A stretch of 64,000 bases of DNA from Ypsolopha sequella (GCA_934047225.1 OW203992.1:20201501-20265500); one strand, 5' to 3'; shown: positions 12,401 to 19,908, counted from the first letter of the stretch. Made by a program: numbers and translations. Notes: generated by a model not told the origin, from the sequence alone.

Positions 12401-15400
12401 ACGATAACCAGTATTAGCATAACCAACCATTATGTATGTGTCTGTTCGTGGTTCTAGTTTTTGTAAACGGCTTAACTTTTTGCTGTAAGCCATAGAACCA
12501 AATACTTGGATATTATTCAGATCAGGTTTCTTGTCAAACCATTTTTCATATGGTGTTATGTTTGCAATTGATTCGGACGGTGTTCGGTTTAGCAAGTAGG
12601 TTGCTGTTCTTGCAGCTTCTCCCCACAAATAATCTTTAGTCTTAGTTTCGAACATCAAAGCTCGTACTTTTTCTTGTAAAGTTCTATTAAGCCTTTCAGC
12701 TTTCCCATTTAGTTGAGGTGAGTAGGGAATCGTGTAATCGAGCATGATACCTTTCTTGTAACACCAGTCTTTGAAGTCATTGCTAGTGTATTCTCCGCCA
12801 TTATCACAGCGTATTTTGCTTACTTTTAGATTCTTTTCTCTTTCTGTTTCTTCGATGTAATTTTTAATGCAACTAGGTGCTTCGCTTTTCTTTTCAAGGA
12901 GGTAAATTTTTGTGAAGTGGCTGTAGTCATCCAGTACAGTAAGTATATATTTTTTATTATCAAATGTAGGTGTTAAGGGGCCACATATATCACTGTGTAG
13001 AATTTGAAGTGGTCGAGTAGCTCGTTCTCTTACTGAATTGAACGGTTTTCTTGTTTGTTTTGATAATATACAAACTTCACACGTTTTGTCTAAATTTTTT
13101 ATTTGTTCCTCATTTATTTTCAGGTCAACAGATTTGGAGAGTTTTAACAATGAATCTTTGCTTGGATGTCCTAATTTGACATGCCATTCATGAGCTTCAT
13201 TCTTATTCGTTGTTAATAAACTTGTTTCTTTTTCTTTCTTGTCAACTTTCACAGTATATAGATTATTTTCTTCCTTTTTGCCTATTAATATAGTTTCACC
13301 ATCTTTGCAAATATTAACCTCATCATTTTTGAAAAATACTGTACCTCCATTATTTGTTATTGCACTTACTGACATTAGATTCTGTGTGAGGTCAGGTACA
13401 TATAGGGTTTCTTTTAAAATGCATTGTTCGAGTTCAATTTTTCCTACACCTTGTGATGTCATTCCGGTGCCTTGTTTTGCTACACCAACAGAAGATGGCA
13501 TACACTTCAGATCTTTCAATAAATTTGGATCATTTGTCATATGACTGGAGCATCCAGAGTCAATCACAAAAGTGGTAGTATTATTTTCTGAGTTCTTGTT
13601 TTCATATGTCACGAACACCACATTATTATTTTTCTTTGAACTTGTTGTATTGTTCTTTTTGAAATAGCACTTTTCAGTTGGATGGTTCGTTTTTTTACAG
13701 ATGCTACACCTGCTTTTATTTTGTTTCAAGAAAAGGCAGTCTTTCTCGACATGATTGTTCTTTTTACAATTGTTGCAGAACAATTTTTTGTTTTTATTTG
13801 AGTAACTTGCTTTAAATGCAACATTTTGTTCCTCTAGTGGTTTTATTTCACGCTGTTCTTCAGCTATTAATCTTGATGTGAGGTTGTTGAGTGTTTTTTC
13901 ATGATTTGGACATGAGTCCCATGCAGTGATGAAACTTTTAAACTTTTCAGGTAATATCGCCAAGATTTTTGAAATCAACATATTGTCATTGATTTTCTCA
14001 TCTATCATCGACAGTTTGTAGGCATAGTTTTGGAGAGCGCCGACATTGTAGGCTACATCTTTACTTACTTCATAATCAAACTTGAAGAATTTTTGCATTA
14101 GATCACACTTTTCATGTTCATTGTTTCGCCGATATAAAAAACACAGTTTTTGGTACATTTCTTTCGCATTTTCACAAGGCATAATGTGAATCATGAGAGA
14201 TTTGTCGATTGTCATCATGATGATCCGTTGTGCTTTGGCATCACGGGTTTGGAAATCGGAAGTTTGACCCTGTGCGAGCGGTATGGTTTCACTTGGAAAA
14301 ACAATGTCTTGTAGGTTAGAACTTTTGAAAAGAATGTCCACTTGAAATTTCCACAGCATAAAGTCTTTTTCACCAGTGAGCACTTGTATTTTGGAATACA
14401 TATTTAGGTTGTCCTCCATTTTGTTTGATTTTTAGGTTTTTACTTTTGTTTTTTGCTTGTTTTGTTTATTACCGGATAGCGCCTTGAAACTTAACTGGGC
14501 CCATAACCTAATCCCTTGTAGGGTTTTTAGTGTTTTATAAAAACAAGATTTTATTTTAGATACTTAGTTTTTAATGAGAGAAATTGCACACGCACAGTAC
14601 CTAAGTATTATTTATTTAAGAGAACAACAAACATTGGAAGATGAACCAGAGAGATCCAGGACCATAGACAAATATACTTTTTAAATAAAGGTACAAACAC
14701 ACATAGCATAGTAGATTATTTTAACAAATGCTAACTAGCAACAAACTCGCCTATGTATTATATGTATATTGTGCAATTAAGAATTTTTAATAATAATAAT
14801 AAGTAACTAAGAGAATTGTTAGAAAAATAGTTCCTGAAATACCCAACATTTTATCCACAACTACCCACACAGGGTTACAATAGAAAAAGGATATTCAAAA
14901 GACCTTTTATTCCATTTACATTTTTTATGAATGAAAACAGGTGTTCTGATGTAATTAATCTATTAATAGATAAGCCGTCCCATTCATCAGTGCAAATTAT
15001 ATATTTCCTAAACTCGAGTTGGGTATCTATTTACTACCGCTTTTGCGTTTTCAAAAAGAGAACGGCCGTTATGTATGATTTTCTTGTTGTTGAGACACTC
15101 AAAACTTTAGCTTTTTGATTTTTTCGGAAACATAGGGTCTTAAACAATAAGTTCCGCATTATTGCAATCTGTCGCATTGAGATTGAAATAGACCAAGAAA
15201 ATCATATCTCAAGGCAGACTTGGGCTTTGCTTGGGGTTGCGAGTGCGACAGACAGTCGCTCCTCAATAACCTGTTCGTAAGCAACGGCTATCTCGATCGA
15301 TCATCCGCAGGGATGGTTCCGCCAAACATGTTCTCGCGTTTGGACAATTTAGAATATTTTTAACAAATAAAATTTGTGTAATTACTAATTAAATCGGAGC

Positions 15401-18400
15401 CGACCCTTAAGCCGCATCGAAATGAAGTCTACATTTAGAATTAGCGATCTTTCTCTCAGCTTATTGTCTATATTCCTACATATCTGCCACAGATATAATA
15501 TAACGCGCATAGAAATCTTCGCCAGCTTTCGTATTCACGAAAATAGCCGAATCATAGATTGTAAGAGCTCTAAACATTGCACTAGCGTTTGGAAACTTAT
15601 TAGAGAGAAAATAGAAGACAGTCATTTTAGAACATGTGCAAACAAACGGAACCGGAAGCAATCAAGAGGCTTGCGGAGCAATTCTAGTTCATACAAACGA
15701 AATACCAAAACCATTTGTAAATCATAGATATTCTTAAGGTAGTGTGTATTTATAACGATTGCATTACGGGATATCTAGGTTCCCAAATAGATATTTTGAA
15801 AAGACACTGATTTAAAGACGACATAATGAGCAATTTTAAATTTCCATAGAAAGCTCATATTTCATGTTTAATTCAGTGTTCTTATTTAATATATATTTGG
15901 GAACCTAGATATTATGTAACGCAATTGGAATAAATATATTTACAAATGGTTTTGGTATTTCGTTTGTATGAACTAGGATTGCTCCGCCGCCCTCTTAAGA
16001 ATGTAATTTTGGATGTCTATAGCCGACCGTGCACTATCCGGGTTTGTTCTGAGACTAATTGTTTTTTTTTTAATTTATAATGTGGTACACCCATGGCCGA
16101 ATATACCATGGGTACACCAACAATGTAAACACAAACATGTTATGGATTTATACCCTAAATTGGGCCTTGATCTGGTGTTGGCATCAATAACAGGTGTAAA
16201 CAGCATTATTAGAAATCATAAGCAATTATAAAACAAATGGACATTACAAACAACTAAACAATACCTATTAACAATTTTAAAATGAATGAAATCATTTAAA
16301 TTAAAATTTCATCATACGTAAGATTAACAGCATAAAAAAATAAACATGAAAAAAATTGTCTAGAAAGCGTTCGGGAAGTTCTTTGCCGAAATGTGGCGAA
16401 GATTTTTTATGTATATGGTAGGTATATAAGGTCTTTCAATTTAAATGGAAAGTAATTTAGGAGGTGATTCAGTATCGTTAATACACATTCCACTGAAAAG
16501 TACTTCTTTTTGCGCGAACTTTTTCTTCACTTGTCCATACAAACTGAGTCAGCTGATCGGACCACTTTGTACTGAGAAGTGAAAAAAAAGTTCGCGAAAA
16601 AAAAAGTGCTTTGCAGTGGAATGTGATGTATTAACGATACTGAATCACCTCCTAAATTACTTTCCATTTAAATTGAAAGACCTTATATACTAAATACGTA
16701 TACTCTTACTACTGTATGTACTTCATATTGTAAGCTCCCTCATTTCTGAATACTTTCTATAAACACTAACGCCCGCCCGCGTGTCCTCATTATGTGTGTC
16801 ACTAAATAGATCGATTAATTATTCCAAGGAAAGAACTAATAAGTAATAGTTTTCACAAATTTTTATTTACCTCTAAGCAACGACTCTACATATTTTAGAA
16901 AATTAATATTATAATTTTTGGGAAGAGACATTTTAGTAATCCGAGACTTTGTTTAAGATATAATTCTAAAGAATTTCTATACTGGTGAATCGTATTTTGT
17001 GATTACTCTTTATTATTATCTAGTGGATATCCGATAGAGCGGCGCGCGCGCGTGCAGTGTTCTCGATTGATCTCCGCGGTTTATTTAACTAGTTAGGTGT
17101 TAGTTCTGACCATCGATATCAGCGAAAGTCGGGCCCAGAGTGTGATTTTTAATCTGGAAGAATCTTACCTGATCCTTACTGAAAAGTTATAGTAAGTGGA
17201 TCCGTTATTAATAATGCTACATGAGAACACTGCTCGCGTGTGTGCAGGAACCACTACCTGGAGTACTTGTCGCGGCTGGTGCGCGCGCGCCGCGTGGATC
17301 CGTTGCCGCTGCTCGGGGTCGACGACCTAGAGACGCTGGTGCGGCGCGCGTCGCTGCGCCCGCCTCCGCGGCCCTACGGCACGCTCGAGGGGCTGTACAA
17401 GCGCGGGCTGGCCGAGGTAGGTGCACTAACATGGTATCCGCGCTCGCAGGGCGCACTACGTGGAGTACCTGTCGGCGGCGGCACGCGCGCTCGACCCCAT
17501 CCCTGTGATGGCGCTCAGCGAGCTGGTGGCGGAGCTACGGCGCCGCGGCCTGCCGCTGCCGGAGCGCGGGCCCTGGGACTCGGACCCGATCTACGCAGGG
17601 ATGTGCGCAGAGGTACTGTCACACCGACACACATACCTTTTTTTCTCTCTTAATTGTATACGGCTGTCTAGATAGTGGCTGGGACGGATAAATTTTCTAC
17701 ATAAATGCTAACCTTAGCGTACCCAGAAACGATTAAATTGTAGTCAGGACCAAATTTCCGTCACAAGTTTAGACGCAAATTATATGTTACTTTTGGGTAA
17801 TAGATGTTTACTAGCTAGTTTGTCCCCGTTACCACAGGCAAAACATCGACAAAAATCTGTATACATATACAATATTGTTCTGAAGTCAAAACCTAAAAAG
17901 TAAACAAATATTATCATGACATGATGCCGCGACCAACTCAGTTGTGGGCGTGCCCAAAAGTCTAGCTGTTTCATTTCGCTATAAGTGCACGCTCCATGAA
18001 ACATGCGAGGGCAATACAATCGTGCCGATTTCGTCGCGGGCGCTAAATTGAAAACTTATTTCAGGAGAAACATGGTTTTGGCAAGACTGGACGTTTTCAA
18101 ACATTATTTTTGGTCATATTATCATTAATCTAGTTAACATTTTTGATGTTTGACTCGTATTAATTTTTTGATTTTATCTAAAACAGTAAAAACACATTCA
18201 ACTACACTTTTGGCAAAAAAATCGTTAAATTTACATATTTTAGGGGTTTTTGTTAAGATATTACTTGAATTTCACAATTTTTAGTTCGACTTAAATGTTA
18301 TGATGGACTCAGCCTAAAATATTAGTGTTCCATAGACACCCCACAATTTTGTGACATCGTTTGTATGGAGGTTTGCGCGTAATGACGCCTCTTAATACTG

Positions 18401-19626
18401 AGGTACCTACCGAGATGATATTTACATACAATTTTTTTCAATTTTGACTAACTTTCAGGTAAGAAATATTTTTCAAAAAAATATGTGTGTCTATAAATGC
18501 GGATTTAACAATACAAGAGTAAAAAATAAAATCGTCGAAAAATTTATAATATTAAGCGGTTAATTAACATGTAAAGGAACATTATTATTAGAATATAATT
18601 TTAAAAGAAAAATAAATAATCATCTTCTGACTGATCACGACTCCATAGAAAGAATTGAAATAATTATCGTATTTATTTGTTTGTTTTTGTTGTTTCAATG
18701 TATGATAATCCATAAATTATCATTAAATTATTTTTCCGCGGAAACAAAGGACATTTTTTGAGAATACTTAGTCCAAGTCCAGTGCAGTAGAAAAAAAACA
18801 GCTCAATCTTCAAAGACACTTTGGCTTCCCTTGTACCGCTACGGTCTTTGGGCTAAGATAAGGAAGGTAACCCTTTCCCTTAGCTGTGTTGGACAGCTAG
18901 CTTATGTAGATAATACCTTAAATAAAGATATCGTCTCGACATGAATCCCCGAGGGTGTGTCAAAAGTGTTTTCGAGTATGTACTGTGAAATGAAAGTCAC
19001 TGTCCACTCTTTTCACCAACGACTATAACGTCCCATAATGATGGGTGACGAGCCCTATCGTCGAACTTCGGGCACAAATATGGACTCACAACTTCGTTCT
19101 TGCAACGGACTACTTTTTGCAACCGTTTTTCTGACGGCAACGATGCAACCGTTGTTCATCGTCGGATAAAGTTTTTCGTCGAAACTAGTTTATTTACGAC
19201 ACGTCTTCAGTTTAGCCGATCAAAGTTCAGTTTACTTAATTATCAACTGGGATTTGTAATAAAACCATGCAGGTCCCTTGGTCCTGATGTTGGTACTCCT
19301 GAAAACTAGTTGCAATTTGCACCGACCCACTCCTGCACCTACGGCACTAGGAATGGGTCGCTGCAGGTTTTTAAATAATTTAAACACGCACGCAACTACC
19401 AGATTAGTAGTCAAGTACTTGAACCACTAAACTACAGGACGTTCAACACTATACAATAATGCGATTTAATCTCAATCGATGTTACATTCACTTTTCTTTG
19501 GATTCATGCAGCTGAAGTAAAGAGTTCAACCAACTCTAACCCATGTTAGGCAACTTTAGTGCAAACAGAAATTAAAATATTTGTTCTGTTTTCCAGATTG
19601 TGAAGGAAAAGATACCATTGGACTGA
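3258..19626 (+). CDS. LUBEL: LUBEL / HOIP-type linear ubiquitin E3 ligase, C-terminal half (partial, spliced)
   Basis: RBR-type E3 ligase that builds Met1-linked (linear) ubiquitin chains; in Drosophila LUBEL acts in immune and stress signalling (family knowledge). Exons: 3258-3485, 7385-7525, 8136-8287, 8362-8557, 9718-9860, then 17248-17416 or 17450-17612, then 19597-19626. All have AG/GT borders and compatible phases. In order they encode most of RING1, the IBR, RING2 with the catalytic GGCMH cysteine, and the linear-chain-determining domain (LDD), ending [13 protein letters not shown]. The order and spacing match human HOIP closely, including its DPKF..W, CPKC and LCQAHYKEYL regions. The 5' part of the gene, with the first RING1 Cys pair, is outside the window. 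Introns are filled with retrotransposons. The two alternative LDD exons are the notable feature. Confidence 0.93.
3933..6236 (-). pseudogene. BEL/Pao pol fragment: RT, truncated integrase, envelope-like tail
   Basis: A 767-codon open frame. The N-terminal third is BEL/Pao reverse transcriptase ([11 protein letters not shown], the [10 protein letters not shown] catalytic motif). It is followed by the connection/RNase H zone and an integrase with the zinc-finger end CVICERFK and core start [10 protein letters not shown]. The integrase stops abruptly after RRGTPKHIS and runs in frame into a cysteine-containing segment. Near the C-terminus that segment has a hydrophobic membrane helix ([16 protein letters not shown]) and a basic tail, like the end of an envelope glycoprotein. 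Some BEL/Pao lineages are known to carry env genes. The join removes the rest of integrase and the start of env. Upstream the same frame continues to the peptidase, broken by a stop. Confidence 0.8.
6300..6932 (-). pseudogene. BEL/Pao aspartic peptidase fragment
   Basis: A 210-codon frame starting with the [12 protein letters not shown] active-site region and containing [11 protein letters not shown] and RLGWILCGK, all typical of the BEL/Pao peptidase A17 family. It lies in the same frame as the RT fragment downstream and is separated from it by a TAG at 6300-6302, so one nonsense change splits the polyprotein. The coding similarity extends a little upstream of the Met to about 6960. Confidence 0.8.
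7385..7525 (+). CDS. LUBEL: LUBEL exon: IBR, first part
   Basis: Acceptor TTTTCAG, donor GTAAGA, 47 codons, phase 0 to 0. It encodes [18 protein letters not shown] and [15 protein letters not shown], matching HOIP MRDPKFLWCAQCSFGF and CPQCHQTFCVRCKRQ. These carry zinc ligands of the in-between-RING domain. Confidence 0.93.
7526..8135 (+). other. LUBEL intron, no element recognised
   Basis: 610-nt intron. AT-rich, with a poly-A run near 7998; I see no transposon, hairpin or coding signal in it. Confidence 0.6.
8136..8287 (+). CDS. LUBEL: LUBEL exon: IBR end and RING2 start
   Basis: Acceptor TTTGCAG, donor GTATGC, ends in phase 2. It encodes [10 protein letters not shown], then [18 protein letters not shown], equivalent to HOIP MNDPEYQ and LQENGIDCPKCKFSYALA. 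The CPRC pair is the first zinc-binding pair of RING2. A 74-nt intron follows. Confidence 0.93.
8362..8557 (+). CDS. LUBEL: LUBEL exon: catalytic RING2 and LDD start
   Basis: Acceptor ATTTCAG, donor GTAGCT. It begins with [12 protein letters not shown]; the Cys at 8369-8371 aligns with HOIP catalytic Cys885 and the His two residues later with its partner His. It continues [10 protein letters not shown], then [14 protein letters not shown] and LQTLLQ, the start of the LDD that binds the acceptor ubiquitin in HOIP. All catalytic features look intact. Confidence 0.94.
8573..8932 (-). mobile_element. RTE-type LINE 3' end fragment
   Basis: Read on the minus strand this encodes a decayed version of the C-terminal tail of RTE-clade reverse transcriptase ([13 protein letters not shown], then the arginine-rich, RRPP, W..D and GEAYVQ zones), ending in the TGGGGGAGGCCTACGTCCAG signature that recurs in Lepidopteran genomes. 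Several stops and frameshifts make it a dead fragment. It sits in the LUBEL intron just after the RING2 exon. Confidence 0.8.
8933..9717 (+). other. LUBEL intron remainder with a coding-like repeat
   Basis: Apart from the coding-like repeat at 9528-9650 I see nothing recognisable. The splice acceptor GTTGCAG ends at 9717. Confidence 0.5.
9528..9650 (+). repeat. coding-like repeat, copy 1 (unknown)
   Basis: The frame reads [19 protein letters not shown] second copy lies inverted at 15476-15607 ([19 protein letters not shown]). Many differences in the first part are at third codon positions, so both look like relics of one protein-coding element. I do not recognise the protein. Confidence 0.55.
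9718..9860 (+). CDS. LUBEL: LUBEL exon: LDD middle
   Basis: Acceptor GTTGCAG, donor GTGAGT, ends in phase 2 (TGC AA). It encodes MNNVEFEVE and then [27 protein letters not shown], matching HOIP DNNVMFNTE and DEACGKETPAGYAGLCQAHY. The leading AA of the next codon is completed by the first G of either alternative exon at 17248 or 17450, giving Lys in both. Confidence 0.92.
10112..10116. repeat. target-site duplication of the copia element (left)
   Basis: AATGC directly before the left LTR, repeated at 14727-14731 directly after the right LTR. Five base pairs is the usual duplication for Ty1/copia integrases. Confidence 0.9.
10117..10334 (-). repeat. copia 3' LTR
   Basis: On the minus strand it runs from TGTTAAAATAA to CAAGGGATTA. 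It is preceded on that strand by ACAGGGGCA, a short purine-rich tract suitable as polypurine primer. It has A where the other LTR has G in GTARATTATT. Confidence 0.93.
10488..11993 (-). CDS. copia RT and RNase H
   Basis: 501 codons from an internal Met; the frame is open upstream to about 12005. It has the copia RT motifs [30 protein letters not shown] and the catalytic YVDDGILIG. RNase H follows with [27 protein letters not shown] and the end [10 protein letters not shown]. It is out of frame with the gag-integrase frame, so the element would normally need one continuous polyprotein. The break looks like a small indel, since copia elements are not known to use frameshifting here. Confidence 0.93.
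   Translation of the reverse strand: MLTYKEAITSPDKNEWIKAINSEKQSLNKNNVWEIVNREEAKGRKIISNMWVLKVKNDSKYKARLVAKGCQQIQGIGYQETFSPVMNNVSLRTILAIAASKDFHIMTLDIKTAFLYGPLKEDIYMSIPEGYDYDPTKKVCKLKKSLYGLKQSPLNWNKTFSSTLLKYGLTQLKCDKCLFKNEDSTIILGIYVDDGILIGKDEEKLPELINNLKQDFEMTYTKNPDNFLGIKIEKTDTGIELNQNIQVKKILENFNMSNAKPSSTPIDASDYNAEQDSPNVNYPYRQAIGQLLYISNKTRPDITYAVNTESRHMENPTNQDVNNIKKTFKYLRGKTSAKLVFKKNMDCTKIEAFCDADFANDKETRRSTSGFVLIYCGGPVQWSTRKQPIVALSSCEAEYISAADCTKEVLYLKGLIEELLNVKVTAKLNIDNQSAMKLIENGTFNRRSKHIDVRYKFIHEKVSCDDIKISYCQTDHQLADMFTKPLKKIKFNYFATKLLTF
12011..14419 (-). CDS. copia gag, protease and integrase
   Basis: 802 residues starting [17 protein letters not shown]. Gag has two zinc knuckles near residues 215-255 ([28 protein letters not shown]). 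The protease carries [13 protein letters not shown]. The integrase has the HHCC finger ([19 protein letters not shown]) and the D,D-35-E core ([32 protein letters not shown]). A long Lys/Glu-rich linker (about residues 690-790) precedes the break. The frame ends [12 protein letters not shown] just before the RT frame. Confidence 0.94.
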   Translation of the reverse strand: MEDNLNMYSKIQVLTGEKDFMLWKFQVDILFKSSNLQDIVFPSETIPLAQGQTSDFQTRDAKAQRIIMMTIDKSLMIHIMPCENAKEMYQKLCFLYRRNNEHEKCDLMQKFFKFDYEVSKDVAYNVGALQNYAYKLSMIDEKINDNMLISKILAILPEKFKSFITAWDSCPNHEKTLNNLTSRLIAEEQREIKPLEEQNVAFKASYSNKNKKLFCNNCKKNNHVEKDCLFLKQNKSRCSICKKTNHPTEKCYFKKNNTTSSKKNNNVVFVTYENKNSENNTTTFVIDSGCSSHMTNDPNLLKDLKCMPSSVGVAKQGTGMTSQGVGKIELEQCILKETLYVPDLTQNLMSVSAITNNGGTVFFKNDEVNICKDGETILIGKKEENNLYTVKVDKKEKETSLLTTNKNEAHEWHVKLGHPSKDSLLKLSKSVDLKINEEQIKNLDKTCEVCILSKQTRKPFNSVRERATRPLQILHSDICGPLTPTFDNKKYILTVLDDYSHFTKIYLLEKKSEAPSCIKNYIEETEREKNLKVSKIRCDNGGEYTSNDFKDWCYKKGIMLDYTIPYSPQLNGKAERLNRTLQEKVRALMFETKTKDYLWGEAARTATYLLNRTPSESIANITPYEKWFDKKPDLNNIQVFGSMAYSKKLSRLQKLEPRTDTYIMVGYANTGYRLFDEENKTILIRRDVIFKYEKEEKSSQGEKEITIVTEIKNKKNEEDKEEKENLGKEKSKKDEEKSENDKENSKKDTEIEEKGKIINKELKNTTLIYEDCIDSDSESSKTEEDEEKREVEMERPKRTRNL
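14494..14508 (-). other. copia primer binding site
   Basis: GGTTATGGGCCCAGT on the minus strand, directly next to the 5' LTR. It is complementary to the internal anticodon-arm region of initiator Met tRNA, the primer known for Drosophila copia. Confidence 0.88.
14509..14726 (-). repeat. copia 5' LTR
   Basis: 218 bp, same ends as the LTR at 10117-10334, one mismatch seen by eye. Flanked inside by the primer binding site and outside by the AATGC duplication (14727-14731). Confidence 0.94.
14732..15440. other. LUBEL intron, no element recognised
   Basis: Sequence right of the copia element. AT-rich, no recognisable element or exon. Confidence 0.5.
15476..15607 (-). repeat. coding-like repeat, copy 2 (unknown)
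   Basis: Minus-strand frame [19 protein letters not shown] continuing to a [15 protein letters not shown] end. Homologous to the plus-strand relic at 9528-9650. Function unknown. Confidence 0.55.
15663..15998. mobile_element. MITE with long inverted arms
   Basis: Left arm AAGAGGCTTGCGGAGCAATT... and right arm ending GATTGCTCCGCCGCCCTCTT are inverted repeats. The fold continues inward through the CATACAAACGAAATACCAAA and TCTAGGTTCCCAAATA blocks to within about 60 bp of the centre. No coding capacity. Confidence 0.85.
16422..16690. mobile_element. hairpin MITE, nearly perfect palindrome
   Basis: Starts GTATATAAGGTCTTTCAATT and ends with its inverse complement. Arms pair for over 70 bp with almost no mismatch, and a second zone (GCGAACTTTTTCTTCACTT) also pairs. 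High arm identity implies a recent insertion. Non-coding. Confidence 0.9.
17248..17416 (+). CDS. LUBEL: LUBEL alternative LDD exon A
   Basis: Acceptor GTGTGCAG, donor GTAGGT. One base completes Lys, then 56 codons starting [18 protein letters not shown] and ending LYKRGLAE, finishing in phase 0. It is homologous to HOIP AHYKEYLVSLINAHSLDP and to exon B. It splices in frame from 9860 and to 19597. Very GC-rich compared with the introns. Confidence 0.88.
17417..17449 (+). promoter_or_regulatory. 33-nt gap between alternative exons with branch-point-like CTAAC
   Basis: The gap starts with exon A's donor GTAGGT, has GCACTAAC (branch-like A near 17428) and ends with exon B's acceptor CGCTCGCAG. 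Donor and branch point are about 11 nt apart, too close for one spliceosome in animals. That would block A-to-B joining and enforce a choice. Confidence 0.7.
17450..17612 (+). CDS. LUBEL: LUBEL alternative LDD exon B
   Basis: Acceptor CTCGCAG, donor GTACTG. One base completes Lys, then 54 codons starting [19 protein letters not shown] and ending IYAGMCAE, phase 0. Its start is closer to HOIP (LCQAHYKEYL) than exon A's. Same phases as exon A, and both end in Ala-Glu. It can follow 9860 or be followed by 19597 in frame, but it is out of frame after exon A. Confidence 0.88.
18125..18370 (-). repeat. dispersed repeat, also inverted at 39270-39490
   Basis: The GATGGACTCAGCCTAA and GACACCCCACAA blocks reappear inverted near 39290-39330 (TTGTGTGGGGTGTC, TTAGGCTGAGTCCAT), and the AACATTTTTGATGTTTGACT block near 39470. 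Probably a non-autonomous element; ends not defined. Confidence 0.6.
18935..19442 (-). mobile_element. degenerate tRNA-derived SINE
   Basis: The body (ACTGTGAAATGAAAGTCACTGTCCAC, split by changes, then GACGAGCCCTATCG and ATGCAGGT) matches the SINE at 20877-21262 in the same orientation. The tRNA-like head near 19390-19440 is badly decayed. Confidence 0.6.
19597..19626 (+). CDS. LUBEL: LUBEL terminal exon
   Basis: Acceptor TTTTCCAG, then nine codons IVKEKIPLD and TGA. It resembles the HOIP C-terminal LTEEVPLG segment and accepts the phase-0 ends of exons A or B. If both were skipped, the frame from 9860 would stop after three codons. Confidence 0.88.
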   Translation: MVKEKIPLD

Positions 19627-19836
19627 TCAGATCTGCGACTGATTGTACAAATCAAGACTTCATCTGTTATGCTCAGAATCATCTACTCGGAGAGGCTACT
19701 CTTCAAATCTTCGCTGTATTTCATTTTTATTTTATGTTAAATATTTATTTTGTTACGTTATACCTACTGTTTATAGTCACTTCATATAGGTCTAGCATAA
19801 TATATTCGCATCTAATAACATAAAGAGCTTAGTTTC

Positions 19837-19842
19837 AATAAA
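19837..19842 (+). terminator. LUBEL: LUBEL poly(A) signal
   Basis: AATAAA 211 nt after the LUBEL stop codon, the first canonical signal downstream of it. Confidence 0.75.
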
Positions 19843-19849
19843 ATAATGT

Positions 19850-19855
19850 TTTATT
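19850..19855 (-). terminator. Cwc25: CWC25 poly(A) signal
   Basis: AATAAA on the minus strand, 54 nt after the CWC25 stop. It lies beyond the LUBEL signal on the opposite strand, so the two convergent transcripts should overlap by a few tens of nucleotides. Confidence 0.75.
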
Positions 19856-19908
19856 AATCTCTAAAATAATAACCCAAGCAGTTCGAACCGAGATCAGTGT
19901 TGTGTGGG

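Larger units (their letters stand above)
10117..14726 (-). mobile_element. Ty1/copia LTR retrotransposon, nearly intact and young
   Basis: A 4.6-kb minus-strand element in LUBEL intron 5, with 218-bp LTRs (10117-10334, 14509-14726), a 5-bp target duplication AATGC, a primer binding site and two long coding frames covering gag, protease, integrase, RT and RNase H. By eye the LTRs differ at one position only, so insertion was recent. The polyprotein is broken by one frameshift between integrase and RT, near 12000. Confidence 0.96.
17613..19596 (+). other. LUBEL last intron with repeat relics
   Basis: Contains the dispersed repeat at 18125-18370 and a degenerate SINE at 18935-19442. The remainder is AT-rich with no recognised feature. 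Acceptor TTTTCCAG ends at 19596. Confidence 0.6.

Noticed and set aside
15422..15727. 101-codon plus frame in the LUBEL intron as an extra exon
   Set aside because: It overlaps the minus-strand coding-like repeat and a MITE arm, and nothing in HOIP-type proteins corresponds.
17221..17653. Exons A and B read as one continuous exon
   Set aside because: The reading frames that match HOIP are offset between A and B, and both have their own splice sites; a single exon would destroy the second match.
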